Under the pieces are notes generated by a model, which had not been told where the DNA came from, searched no databases, and saw only the letters and a list, made by a program, of their open reading frames with translations. Positions 26,203 to 34,673 of a stretch of DNA of 64,000 nt are shown here, piece by piece (within the stretch, counting starts at the first letter, position 1; each line of letters opens with the position of its first letter). This DNA comes from Paenibacillus koleovorans NBRC 103111. GTDB lineage: Bacteria; Bacillota; Bacilli; Paenibacillales; NBRC-103111. Where the stretch lies: positions 1-64,000 of the forward strand of contig NZ_BIMA01000014.1 in assembly GCF_004000845.1 (NCBI RefSeq). The letters run 5' to 3'. The position numbers were made by a program, and so were the translations under genes.

Positions 26203-27708
26203 GTGGAGAATATCGACGATTTTTATATGGAGATTTACCGGCTTCGCAATAGGATGATCGCAGATAAGTTCAGGCCGAAATACCATTTCTTGCCTCCGCA
26301 AGGCCGATGGAACGATATCAACGGGGCCACATTCAGGAATGGAAGATACCACCTGGGCTATCTGCAGAAGCTCAAGAACGGTCCGGGGAAGATGGATTTC
26401 TCCAGCTGGCAGCATATATCGAGCCGGGATTTGCTGCATTGGCAATATCACGAGCCCTATATGGACGAACCGTTGGAGGGCGAGAAGGGCGATTATTTCA
26501 ACAGCGGCGATGCGATGGAAGGGGGAGAAACCCCTACAATCATTGCCAATATGCCGCGTAGAGGAATCTGTATTTATCAATGTCATGACGATAACCTGGA
26601 TCGATGGGTGCCGCTGCCAGAGAACCCGGTCATCCCGATTGGTTCGGATTTGCCGGAGTGCAAGATATTTGATCCGTTTGCGTGGAAGGAGGGTGATACC
26701 TACTACATGCTGATGGGCAATAAGAACGAAAGGCCGGGCTATGAGGGCGACAGTACAAGTCTTCTGAAGTCCAAGGACTTGCGGCAATGGGAGTATATCG
26801 GCCCCTTCTACAAATCGGACCGCAAATGGACGCAAGAAGTCGAGGATTGTGCCTGTGCCGACTTTTTCCCCTTCGGCGACAAGCATATGCTGCTGATGCA
26901 CACCCATCATCCTTTTTTTAAGTGCCAGTATTATATCGGCAAATATGAGAACGAGCAGTTTTATCCTGAGGTCAACGGACAGTTAAGCTATCCGGGGAGC
27001 GGAGTGTATGGACCCGAAACCTTAATCGATGACAAGGGCAGAAGAATTTTCTGGGCTACCATTCGCGATGCGAGAAATTACGAGGATGCGGGTTGGACCG
27101 CCATTATGACCTTGCCGTGGCTTTTTACTCCGCTGGAAGGAAACCGCTTACAAATTACGCCTGTAGAAGAATTGAAGCAGCTTCGTTATGACGAGCAGGT
27201 GATCGGGGATATTTCCCTATCCGCAGGGGATGAGGTTGTGTTAGAGGAGCTGTCCTCTGATTGCATGGAAGTCGCGATGTCGATCGAAGTCCGGAGCGCC
27301 GGCCAATTTGGATTCAAAGTGCTGTGTTCGCCGGATCAGGAAGAAGAAACGATTGTCGCGTATGATGCGAAGAGGCAGGCATGGGTGGTTGATTTTGAGC
27401 ATGCTAGCAACGATCGTTCGCTGGGATATGCCCCCTATTTTCGAAACAAAAACCCGGAGCCAACTGAACAAGAGCTTGCGAAGCAGCACATCGTGCCATA
27501 CGCATGGCCTGTAGGGAGTCCAGTATCGCTTGACTTATACGTGGACAAATCCGTAATCGAGCTATTTGTCAACGGTGAGCTCTGTATCGTACAGCGTATT
27601 TATCCGATGCGACCGGACAGCAAGCAATTCCGCTTGTTCGCTACAGACGGTGCAATCGCGGTGAAGAACATAATCAAGTGGGAAATGGAAGCAACTAATC
27701 CGTGGTGA
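26203..27708 (+). CDS. Divergent GH32-like glycosidase, paralogue A
   Basis: A 501-residue cytoplasmic five-bladed propeller plus beta-sandwich enzyme. The nucleophile motif is WNDING instead of WMNDPNG (candidate Asp38), RDP is replaced by FDP (156-158), and the acid/base region reads EDCACADFF (Glu214 the likely acid). The C-terminal sandwich carries the GH32-typical LYVDKSVIELFVNG. It is nearly the same as the protein at 33020, whose ATG aligns with GTG 26203, and this fixes the start. Motif changes suggest a substrate other than plain sucrose or levan. It lies 9 nt after the Gfo/Idh/MocA gene. Confidence 0.85.
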   Translation: MENIDDFYMEIYRLRNRMIADKFRPKYHFLPPQGRWNDINGATFRNGRYHLGYLQKLKNGPGKMDFSSWQHISSRDLLHWQYHEPYMDEPLEGEKGDYFNSGDAMEGGETPTIIANMPRRGICIYQCHDDNLDRWVPLPENPVIPIGSDLPECKIFDPFAWKEGDTYYMLMGNKNERPGYEGDSTSLLKSKDLRQWEYIGPFYKSDRKWTQEVEDCACADFFPFGDKHMLLMHTHHPFFKCQYYIGKYENEQFYPEVNGQLSYPGSGVYGPETLIDDKGRRIFWATIRDARNYEDAGWTAIMTLPWLFTPLEGNRLQITPVEELKQLRYDEQVIGDISLSAGDEVVLEELSSDCMEVAMSIEVRSAGQFGFKVLCSPDQEEETIVAYDAKRQAWVVDFEHASNDRSLGYAPYFRNKNPEPTEQELAKQHIVPYAWPVGSPVSLDLYVDKSVIELFVNGELCIVQRIYPMRPDSKQFRLFATDGAIAVKNIIKWEMEATNPW

Positions 27709-27737
27709 TATCGGATCCGCTTATAGGAGGTATACCG

Positions 27738-28718
27738 GTGACTCGAACGTTCAGAGTGGCAATGATAGGTGCGGGCAGCAGGGCAAAAGGCGCGTTTTTC
27801 CCGGCAATCGCTTCCATGGATGATGTTGAAATGGTGGCGATGTGCGATATCGATAAGGAAAGGCTGAACCTGTCAGCGGATCAATATGGGATCGAAGGTC
27901 GCTATGGGGATACGGTGCTCGATTACCGAAGAATGATCGAAGAAGTGAAGCCGGATGCCGTGTTTGCGATTGGACATCCCCATTTGATGTACGACATTTG
28001 GAGGTGGTGCCTGAACCGGGGTCTTCATTTGTTTATTGAAAAGCCGATGGCGCTAACGATTCACCAGGCACGCGCATTGACTTATGTGGCTAAGCAGAAA
28101 GGCTGCATTACGCAAGTCGGCTATCAGCGGAGAATTGCTCCAATGGCAGTGAAGCTGAGAGAGGAGTGCCTGAAGAGAGGGCCGATTACTCATGCGGTAT
28201 GCCGGTTCTACAAGAACCAATTGAAACCGTCGCTTGGGGTGCAGAACCATATGACGGACGACATTGCGCACTCGATCGACACGCTTCGATGGATTTGCGG
28301 CGGGGAAGTCGTTAAGGTGGAGAGCGAAGTGAAAAGCATACAAACCTCAACCTACAGCTTCATATCGGGAACCCTCCATTTCGACAACGGCTCCACCGGT
28401 TATTTCATCAACAGCTGGTGCAGCGGCAGGCGTATTTTTGACATCGAAATTCACGCCCCGGGCATATGCGCGGAAGCGGAGTACGATAACAAAGGCTATC
28501 TATATGCGGACGGGGACACGAGAGGGATCGAGTTCGATGCCAAGGAGATTTCCGACAGCCGAGTGAACTACGTCTTCACAGGCGTTCATGCGAAGATCAG
28601 AGAGTTTGTAGACTGCTGTCGCGAGAACAGACAGCCTGGCTCCAGCTTCGAGGATGCGCTTAAGACGATGGAGGTTATTGAGATCATACAGGCGCAGGCG
28701 CTCTTTGCCGGGAAATAG
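27738..28718 (+). CDS. Gfo/Idh/MocA-family oxidoreductase, copy B
   Basis: A 326-residue paralogue of the protein at 25201, with the same landmarks: GAGSRA (11-16), EKP (101-103) and DDIAHSIDTLRWICGG. The frame is open from 27702, but AGGAGG (27725-27730) precedes GTG 27738 by 7 nt and the resulting N-terminus matches copy A. Many long segments are shared with copy A almost unchanged, which points to duplication within this locus. The FucU-type gene follows closely. Confidence 0.9.
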   Translation: MTRTFRVAMIGAGSRAKGAFFPAIASMDDVEMVAMCDIDKERLNLSADQYGIEGRYGDTVLDYRRMIEEVKPDAVFAIGHPHLMYDIWRWCLNRGLHLFIEKPMALTIHQARALTYVAKQKGCITQVGYQRRIAPMAVKLREECLKRGPITHAVCRFYKNQLKPSLGVQNHMTDDIAHSIDTLRWICGGEVVKVESEVKSIQTSTYSFISGTLHFDNGSTGYFINSWCSGRRIFDIEIHAPGICAEAEYDNKGYLYADGDTRGIEFDAKEISDSRVNYVFTGVHAKIREFVDCCRENRQPGSSFEDALKTMEVIEIIQAQALFAGK

Positions 28719-28753
28719 ATGGCAGGAAAATCCGCTTGAAAGAAGTGATAGGC

Positions 28754-29185
28754 ATGCTGAGGGGAATACCTTCTATTATTTCTCCCGACTTGATGAATAC
28801 GCTGATGAGAATGGGACACGGAGATGAAATCGTATTTGCAGACAGGAACTTTCCGGCTGATACATGCGGCAAGCGAGTTATTCGGGCCGACGGGCACTTG
28901 ATTTCACATTTGCTGAGTGCGGTTTTACCCTACTTTCCGCTTGATCATGCTGTCCCTAACCCCGTTGCCGTGATGTCGCTTGTTGGCCATGATCAGGCGC
29001 CTCCAGTGTGGGATACGTATCGTAAGCTTTTAAGCGGGCAATCCGAGTCCTTTATCGATTTTGAATATGTCGAGCGTTTTGCTTTCTACGAGCGCGCCAG
29101 CCAAGCGTTTGCCGTTGTTTCGACGGGTGACCAGGCTTTTAAAGGAAATATTATTCTGAAGAAAGGTGTCGTTCGGGACTCATGA
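28754..29185 (+). CDS. RbsD/FucU-family sugar mutarotase
   Basis: A 143-residue protein matching the FucU side of the RbsD/FucU family: MLRGIPSIISPDLM start, MGHGDEIVFADRNFP with candidate catalytic His22 and Asp30, and a C-terminal ERASQAFAVVSTGD segment. These proteins interconvert alpha and beta anomers of L-fucose, D-ribose or related sugars. The frame is open to TTG 28736, which has AGGA nearby, but ATG 28754 reproduces the family N-terminus exactly. The stop overlaps the next gene by 4 nt. It suggests that the pathway handles a free reducing sugar after glycosidase action. Confidence 0.88.
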   Translation: MLRGIPSIISPDLMNTLMRMGHGDEIVFADRNFPADTCGKRVIRADGHLISHLLSAVLPYFPLDHAVPNPVAVMSLVGHDQAPPVWDTYRKLLSGQSESFIDFEYVERFAFYERASQAFAVVSTGDQAFKGNIILKKGVVRDS

Positions 29186-30231
29186 TAATTCGGCAACTAG
29201 GCCAATCGGAGTTGAAGGTCAGTGTGCTCGGCATGGGCTGTTGGCAGTATGGCGGAGGAGCCTACTGGGGCGCACAGCTGCAGAAGGACGTGGACGAGGT
29301 TGTTCACCGGGCGTTGGATATGGGAATTAACTTCTTCGATACAGCCGAGGTTTATAATGACGGGGAAAGCGAGAGATCATTGGGGATTGCGCTGAAGGGA
29401 AAACGGGATCAGGTGATCATCGGAAATAAAGTGAGCACCTCGAATGTACGTCCTTCCGTTCTAAAGGAGCGCTGCGAGGCCAGTCTGAAGCGTCTGGGGA
29501 CAGACTATCTGGATCTGTACATGCTGCATTGGCCGCTCAATCCAATATCCGCTAAACATTTTTCTGCCGATCCCGACGTAGTGAACCAGCTTCCTGGCGT
29601 TCAAGAAGTGTTCGAAGCGCTATTCAGTCTTCAGAAAGAAGGAAAAATTCGCCATATCGGGATCAGCAACCATGGCGTCCAGCAAATGAAGGAGGTTCAA
29701 GCCACCGGGGTCCCGGTTGTTACGAACGAGCTTCCTTATAATTTGGTATCAAGAGCGATTGAGGAGAGCATTCTGCCTTATTGCGTACAGAATCATATTG
29801 GGGTAATCGGCTACATGCCGCTGGCCCAAGGGCTGCTTGCAGGAACCTATCCAACCTTGGACGATATGAAGCCGATGCAAACCAGATCAAGACATTTCCA
29901 CCATAGCAGAGGGGAAGGTACCCGACATGGCGAGGAAGGCGCAGAAGCCGAATTGGCAATCGCTATCCAGGAGATTCAGGAGCTGGCTGAAGAGATTGGA
30001 ACCGATATCCTGACTCTATCGCTGGCGTGGACTGTAGCGAACGAAGCCATTACATCGACCATTGTCGGTTCGCGTAATGTCAAGCAGCTGGAAGCGAATA
30101 TTCGAGGTGCGCTGTACCCGATTACCTCCGACGTTAAGGCCAGATTGAATGAAATTACAGAACCGGTTCTACGCAAGCTGGGCTCCAATCCCGATTATTA
30201 CGAAAATCGCAGCAACAGCCGGGTTTATTAA
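29182..30231 (+). CDS. Aldo/keto reductase
   Basis: A 349-residue AKR of the larger GpmR/YghZ-like group. The catalytic residues are visible: Asp and Tyr in FFDTAEVYNDGESE, Lys in IGNKVST and His in MLHWPLNP. The cofactor region near the C-terminus has STIVGSRNVKQLEAN. It overlaps the mutarotase gene (ATGA) and ends the 23412-30231 operon ahead of a hairpin. Specificity is unknown. Confidence 0.88.
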   Translation: MIIRQLGQSELKVSVLGMGCWQYGGGAYWGAQLQKDVDEVVHRALDMGINFFDTAEVYNDGESERSLGIALKGKRDQVIIGNKVSTSNVRPSVLKERCEASLKRLGTDYLDLYMLHWPLNPISAKHFSADPDVVNQLPGVQEVFEALFSLQKEGKIRHIGISNHGVQQMKEVQATGVPVVTNELPYNLVSRAIEESILPYCVQNHIGVIGYMPLAQGLLAGTYPTLDDMKPMQTRSRHFHHSRGEGTRHGEEGAEAELAIAIQEIQELAEEIGTDILTLSLAWTVANEAITSTIVGSRNVKQLEANIRGALYPITSDVKARLNEITEPVLRKLGSNPDYYENRSNSRVY

Positions 30232-30248
30232 GAGCCGTATGACCGGTT

Positions 30249-30304
30249 GCCGAGATCCTCTATATACGGGAGTTATGGACCAAACATGGAGATCTCGGCT
30301 TTTT
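30249..30304 (+). terminator. Probable terminator after the aldo/keto reductase operon
   Basis: GCCGAGATC (30249-30257) pairs with GATCTCGGC (30291-30299) and is followed by TTTTT. The loop is long (33 nt), and the right arm lies within the 3' end of the convergent ROK gene. Confidence 0.5.
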
Positions 30305-31490
30305 CATCAAGTGCGAAATTGGCAGCGCCTAAAGCTCCGCCAATCTCCTTCAATTTGTTAACCTTCACTTCCGTACCTGCGGCCAGCGAATGCATCGCTC
30401 TTCTATGCATGACCTCGGTAGCCGTTTGTACAAACAGAGGACTGGAGTTCGGAATGCTGCCCCCTAAAATGATCGCTTCCGGATTAATGAGATTGACCAG
30501 ATTAGCCATGACAATCCCTAAATAGGACGCAGCCATTCTGATAACGGCCGCAGCCGATTCATCTCCTTGTTCTGCGGCTAGGCATATATCCGTCGCTCTA
30601 ACCAGCTGAAGATCGTAGTTCCGGTCCTGCTTGCTGTAATTGATGCCACGGGATCTGACATGCTTGCGGAATTCCTGCTCAATGGCAGAAGCGCTTGATA
30701 ACACATGCAAACAACCGTTATTTCCACAAGGGCATAACGGTCCATCCGGTTCGACCGTGGAGTGGGCTATCTCTCCTGCGCCTCCTCGGGTGCCCGGCAG
30801 TAACCGCCGATCGATATAGATTCCGGCCGCGATTCCCGATCCGATGCCAATATAGATCTGGTTCGTATATTGCTGACCGGAGCCATATCGGCATTCAGCC
30901 AGCCCTCTCGCCCGATGACGATTGATGATGACGGATGTCCAACCGATTTTCTTACTTACGATAGTTCCGAGATTTATATTATTCCATCCCAGTTCAGGGA
31001 CGCTTCGGATCGTGCTGTGATCCGCATCGACCAGGCCTGGAGCTCCTATTCCAAGCAAGGGAACGGGGGGCTTGTCCAATTGACGGGCAAAAGGAATGAT
31101 TTCTTCAAGTAGAGTCTGGATCGTTTCTTCGGCTGTTGGGTTGGCTACAGGAATCGTAATCTTCCTGTGGACTTCTCCGGTAGGATCGAATGCGGCAAGC
31201 GTCCATGCTCGATTAGCAAAGTCCGCCCCGAGAACATAACAAGAATTCGGAACCAACTCCAGAAACGTGGCAGGTCTGCCGCCAGTGGAATACCGCTCGG
31301 TTGTTTCCTGGACGATGTTCATTTGGATCAGCTCCGCGATGGAGAGCGAGATGGTAGCTCTGCTTAAACCGGTTAGCCGCGTGAGATTAATCCGTGAGAC
31401 CTTTCCCATCATCCGGATCGTTTGAATGATTTTTAATTTACTTCCCTTTTGGTCGTTCATTTCAGCGTTTCCATTCATAGTAAGCGGCAT
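30273..31490 (-). CDS. ROK-family transcriptional regulator (XylR/NagC type)
   Basis: A 405-residue regulator with an N-terminal winged helix-turn-helix (about 20-80; RINLTRLTGLSRATISLSIAEL) and a ROK sugar-kinase-like domain. The zinc-binding cluster CPCGNNGCLH is intact, as is the signature GSGIAAGIYIDRRLLPGTRGGAGEIAH. Several ATG codons lie close together (31490, 31478, 31460) and the start is uncertain. It has its own promoter divergent from dgoD. ROK regulators usually repress sugar genes until a free sugar binds; dgoD and the GH32-like gene at 33020 are the nearest candidates. Confidence 0.92.
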   Translation of the reverse strand: MPLTMNGNAEMNDQKGSKLKIIQTIRMMGKVSRINLTRLTGLSRATISLSIAELIQMNIVQETTERYSTGGRPATFLELVPNSCYVLGADFANRAWTLAAFDPTGEVHRKITIPVANPTAEETIQTLLEEIIPFARQLDKPPVPLLGIGAPGLVDADHSTIRSVPELGWNNINLGTIVSKKIGWTSVIINRHRARGLAECRYGSGQQYTNQIYIGIGSGIAAGIYIDRRLLPGTRGGAGEIAHSTVEPDGPLCPCGNNGCLHVLSSASAIEQEFRKHVRSRGINYSKQDRNYDLQLVRATDICLAAEQGDESAAAVIRMAASYLGIVMANLVNLINPEAIILGGSIPNSSPLFVQTATEVMHRRAMHSLAAGTEVKVNKLKEIGGALGAANFALDEKAEISMFGP

Positions 31491-31513
31491 CTCTTTCGTA
31501 AATGTTTATTTTT

Positions 31514-31542
31514 AGGATAGGTTGTACAAGTTCGTCTGTCAA
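31514..31542 (-). promoter_or_regulatory. Promoter of the ROK regulator gene
   Basis: On the minus strand a perfect TTGACA (31542-31537) and TATCCT (31519-31514) are separated by 17 bp. The predicted start lies about 15 nt before the first possible ATG. Confidence 0.65.
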
Positions 31543-31599
31543 TCCTGTTGTGAAGCGCAAGACGGGTATGCTCAGAAATAGTAAGAAAGGAAGGTACCC

Positions 31600-32748
31600 A
31601 TGAAAATTGACTCGATCGAATTATTCAAAGTGCCTCCACGCTGGCTGTTTCTAAAGATGACGACGGACGACGGCTTGGTTGGCTGGGGCGAGCCAGTCGT
31701 GGAAGGCCGTGCCGATACCGTTCTTAAGGCGGTGGAAGAGCTATGCCCATATTTGATCGGTCAAAATCCGATGAGGATTGAGGATTTATGGCAGGTTATG
31801 TACCGAGGCGGCTTTTACCGCGGAGGCCCTGTTCTGACCAGTGCCATGTCAGGGATCGAGCAGGCGCTATGGGACATCAAGGGCAAATATTATAACGCTC
31901 CGATCTATGATTTGCTGGGCGGCGCCTGTCGTGAACGCATTCGCGTCTACAACTGGATCGGCGGCGACCGGCCGAACGACGTATCCGCTGCGGCTCGCAG
32001 ACAGATAGAAGCCGGCTTTACAGCGGTCAAGATGAACGGGACCGAGGAGCTCCATTACATTGATTCCTTCGACAAGGTCGAAGCCGTGCTCGAGAGAGTC
32101 GCTGCCGTCCGCGAAGTGGGCGGGAACAGCTTTGGTATCGGTATTGATTTTCATGGACGGGTGCATAAAGCGATGGCCAAGGTGTTGGCCAAGGAGCTGG
32201 AGCCGTTCCGACCGATGTTTATCGAGGAGCCGGTGCTTCCGGAGAATAATGAAGCTTTGAAGGAAATCGCCAAGTATACGTCGGCGCCCATCGCGACAGG
32301 GGAGCGGATGTATACACGGTGGGGATTCAAGGAGCTGTTACGACAGGGCATCGTCGACATCATCCAACCCGACGTCTCTCATGCTGGCGGCATCCTGGAG
32401 ACGCGCAAGATTGCGGCAATGGCTGAGGCCTACGATGTGGCGCTTGCGCCGCATTGCCCGCTGGGACCGATTGCGCTAGCGGCTTGTCTGCACGTGGACG
32501 CCTGCTCGCCGAATGCCTTCATCCAGGAACAGAGCTTGGGCATTCATTACAACCAGGGCAGCGACTTGCTAGACTACCTTTTCAATCCCCAAGTATTCCG
32601 CTACAGCAACGGCTTCGTTGAAATCCCTCAGGCCCCGGGACTGGGTATTGAGGTGAACGAAGAGAAGGTTCGCCAGATGGCCCAGGTCGGTCATAACTGG
32701 AAAAACCCGATATGGCGCAATGCTGACGGTACCGTTGCTGAGTGGTGA
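31600..32748 (+). CDS. dgoD: D-galactonate dehydratase (enolase superfamily)
   Basis: A 382-residue protein that follows DgoD of Escherichia coli almost segment by segment (VPPRWLFLKMTTDDGLVGWGEP; MYRGGFYRGGP; WIGGDRPNDV). The reaction is dehydration of D-galactonate to 2-keto-3-deoxy-D-galactonate. Metal ligands appear in GIDFHG, FIEEPV and GERMYTRW. The catalytic His lies in APHCPLGPIALAA and the last acidic residue in IQEQSLG. AAGGAAGG precedes the ATG. It is transcribed away from the ROK gene. The enolase-family lookalikes with other sugar-acid substrates remain possible, but the match to the galactonate type is strong. Confidence 0.88.
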   Translation: MKIDSIELFKVPPRWLFLKMTTDDGLVGWGEPVVEGRADTVLKAVEELCPYLIGQNPMRIEDLWQVMYRGGFYRGGPVLTSAMSGIEQALWDIKGKYYNAPIYDLLGGACRERIRVYNWIGGDRPNDVSAAARRQIEAGFTAVKMNGTEELHYIDSFDKVEAVLERVAAVREVGGNSFGIGIDFHGRVHKAMAKVLAKELEPFRPMFIEEPVLPENNEALKEIAKYTSAPIATGERMYTRWGFKELLRQGIVDIIQPDVSHAGGILETRKIAAMAEAYDVALAPHCPLGPIALAACLHVDACSPNAFIQEQSLGIHYNQGSDLLDYLFNPQVFRYSNGFVEIPQAPGLGIEVNEEKVRQMAQVGHNWKNPIWRNADGTVAEW

Positions 32749-33019
32749 GAGATGTTATGGATTCCAATAATGGGAACATCACCCTATTCTCTCGATAGTT
32801 AGTTTAAATACATTCATAAGATCTCTATTTTAGCTGAAAAATTACTTATTATTTTGGTTTGTTATTTCGAATATTGACATATCTAACTTTGGCTGCTATA
32901 ATGAAAGGGGACCAACAACTACATTTTGCACGGAAAGGGGGTGTGTGCTTTTACATATTTCACTTTATGAAAGTGGTTACAATGCTGGGCAGGGGTCGCT
33001 AAATAAAAGGGGGGGTTCC
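32749..33019. other. Intergenic region upstream of GH32-like paralogue B
   Basis: 271 bp without a gene. It holds the consensus promoter (32874-32902), and in the leader a perfect 6-bp inverted repeat CACTTT-ATG-AAAGTG (32961-32975) that could be an operator. A TTAGTTTAAA stretch at 32799-32808 resembles half of a XylR/ROK-type site. Confidence 0.45.
32874..32902 (+). promoter_or_regulatory. Consensus sigma-A promoter for the GH32-like paralogue B
   Basis: A perfect TTGACA (32874-32879), exactly 17 bp, and a perfect TATAAT (32897-32902). The leader to ATG 33020 is about 110 nt. Such a strong core promoter implies that control is by repression. Confidence 0.9.
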
Positions 33020-34525
33020 ATGGAGAACATTGACGATTTTTATATGGACATCTACCGGCTTCGCAATAAGATGATCGCAGATAAGTTCAGGCCGAAATAC
33101 CACTTCTTGCCTACGCAAGGCCGATGGAACGATATCAACGGGGCCACATTCTGGAATGGAAGATACCACCTGGGCTATCTGCAGAAGCTCAAGAATGGTC
33201 CGGGGAAGAGAGATTTCTCCAGCTGGCAGCATATATCCAGTCGGGATTTGCTGCATTGGCAATATCACGAGGCCTACCTGGACGAACCGTTGGAAGGGGA
33301 AAAGGGCGATTATTTCAACAGCGGCGATGCGATGGAAGGGATGGAGATTCCCACCATCATTGCCAATATGCCGCGAAGAGGAATTGTTATTTATCAATGT
33401 CATGACGATAACCTGGATCGATGGGTACCGCTAGCAGAGAACCCGGTCATTCCGGTCGGTTCGGATTTGCCGGAGTGCAAGATCTTTGATCCGTTCGCCT
33501 GGAAGGATGGCGACACCTATTACATGCTGATGGGCAATAAAAATGAGAGGCCGGGCTACGAGGGCGATTGTACGAGTTTATTGAAGTCCAAGGACTTGCG
33601 GAAATGGGAATATATCGGCCCCTTCTACAAGTCGGACCGCAAATGGACGAAAGAAGTCGAAGACTGTTCCTGCGCTGACTTTTTCCCCTTCGGCGACAAG
33701 CATATGCTGCTGATGCATACGCACTTTCCCTATTTCAAGTGCCAGTATTATATCGGCAGGTTTGAGAACGAGCAGTTTTATCCCGAGGTCCACGGACAGT
33801 TGAACTATCCGGGGAGCGGAATGTTTGGACCCGAGACCTTGATCGATGACAAGGGCAGGAGAATTTTCTGGGGTACCATTCGCGATTCGAGAAGATTCGA
33901 AGATACAGGCTGGACCTCCATCATGACCTTGCCGTGGCTGTTCACTCCCTTGCCTGGCGACCGCTTGCAAATTACGCCTGTAGAAGAATTGAAGCAGCTG
34001 CGTTATGACGAGCAAGTGATCGGGGATATCGCCCTGTCCGCAGGGGAGGAGGTTGTTATCGAGGAGCTGTCCTCGGATTGCATGGAAGTCGTGATGTCGA
34101 TCGAAGCCCCAAGCGCCAACCAATTTGGATTTAAGCTACTATGCTCGCCGGATCAGGAAGAGGAAACGATATTCACGTACGATAAAGAGCGGCAGGAATG
34201 GATTGTTGATTTCGCGCATGCGAGCACCTCCAAGTCGCTTGGCTACGGCGGCAGCTATCGCTTTAATGAAACGGAACAAACCGAACAAGAGCGAGCGAGG
34301 CTGCATATCGTTCCGTATGCCTGGCCAGAAGGGAAACCGGTATCGCTCGACATCTTTGTCGATAAATCCGTAATCGAGGTGTTCGTCAACGGCGAGATCT
34401 GTATTGTGCAGCGCGTGTACCCGATGCGTCAGGACAGCAAGCAATTCCGCTTGTTCGCTAAGGACGGCGCGGTCGTGGCGAAGAACGTTAACAAATGGGA
34501 AATGAGAGCAACGAATCCTTGGTGA
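33020..34525 (+). CDS. Divergent GH32-like glycosidase, paralogue B
   Basis: A 501-residue near-copy of the protein at 26203, with the same altered motifs: WNDING (36-41), FDP (156-158) and EDCSCADFF (Glu214 as probable acid). It has no signal peptide. The frame is open upstream to 32945, but AAAAGGGGGGG precedes ATG 33020 and the paralogue aligns from here. Unlike copy A it has its own consensus promoter. Most differences between the copies are conservative, with a cluster of changes in the C-terminal sandwich (about residues 395-425), which may tune substrate or oligomer contacts. Confidence 0.87.
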   Translation: MENIDDFYMDIYRLRNKMIADKFRPKYHFLPTQGRWNDINGATFWNGRYHLGYLQKLKNGPGKRDFSSWQHISSRDLLHWQYHEAYLDEPLEGEKGDYFNSGDAMEGMEIPTIIANMPRRGIVIYQCHDDNLDRWVPLAENPVIPVGSDLPECKIFDPFAWKDGDTYYMLMGNKNERPGYEGDCTSLLKSKDLRKWEYIGPFYKSDRKWTKEVEDCSCADFFPFGDKHMLLMHTHFPYFKCQYYIGRFENEQFYPEVHGQLNYPGSGMFGPETLIDDKGRRIFWGTIRDSRRFEDTGWTSIMTLPWLFTPLPGDRLQITPVEELKQLRYDEQVIGDIALSAGEEVVIEELSSDCMEVVMSIEAPSANQFGFKLLCSPDQEEETIFTYDKERQEWIVDFAHASTSKSLGYGGSYRFNETEQTEQERARLHIVPYAWPEGKPVSLDIFVDKSVIEVFVNGEICIVQRVYPMRQDSKQFRLFAKDGAVVAKNVNKWEMRATNPW

Positions 34526-34594
34526 TCCTCGCAATAATCGTAACGGCTTCTTCACATCAAACCCAACAATAAGACTAGAAGCAGACACACTTCA

Positions 34595-34608
34595 TGAAAG
34601 CGCTTAAC
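34595..34608 (+). promoter_or_regulatory. Possible catabolite-repression (cre) site
   Basis: TGAAAGCGCTTAAC matches the cre consensus TGWAARCGYTWWCW at 12 of 14 positions, keeping the AAGCGCTT core. It lies 66 bp before the first binding-protein gene. No convincing promoter was found in this 148-bp gap. Confidence 0.4.
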
Positions 34609-34673
34609 TTTTCGACGGGGTACCTGCAGACTTAGGAATATTCAACTAGTCACTATTTTTAGGGGGATGCGAT

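Noticed and set aside
32968-32981. Possible cre site TGAAAGTGGTTACA in the leader of GH32-like paralogue B
   Set aside because: It lacks the central CG that CcpA sites require; the overlapping CACTTT-ATG-AAAGTG inverted repeat explains the similarity better.
34554-34590. Partial likeness to the AraC-type element before the binding-protein pair
   Set aside because: ATCAA followed by CCCAACAATA resembles the left half, but CAACCG and a -10 box at the fixed distance are missing.
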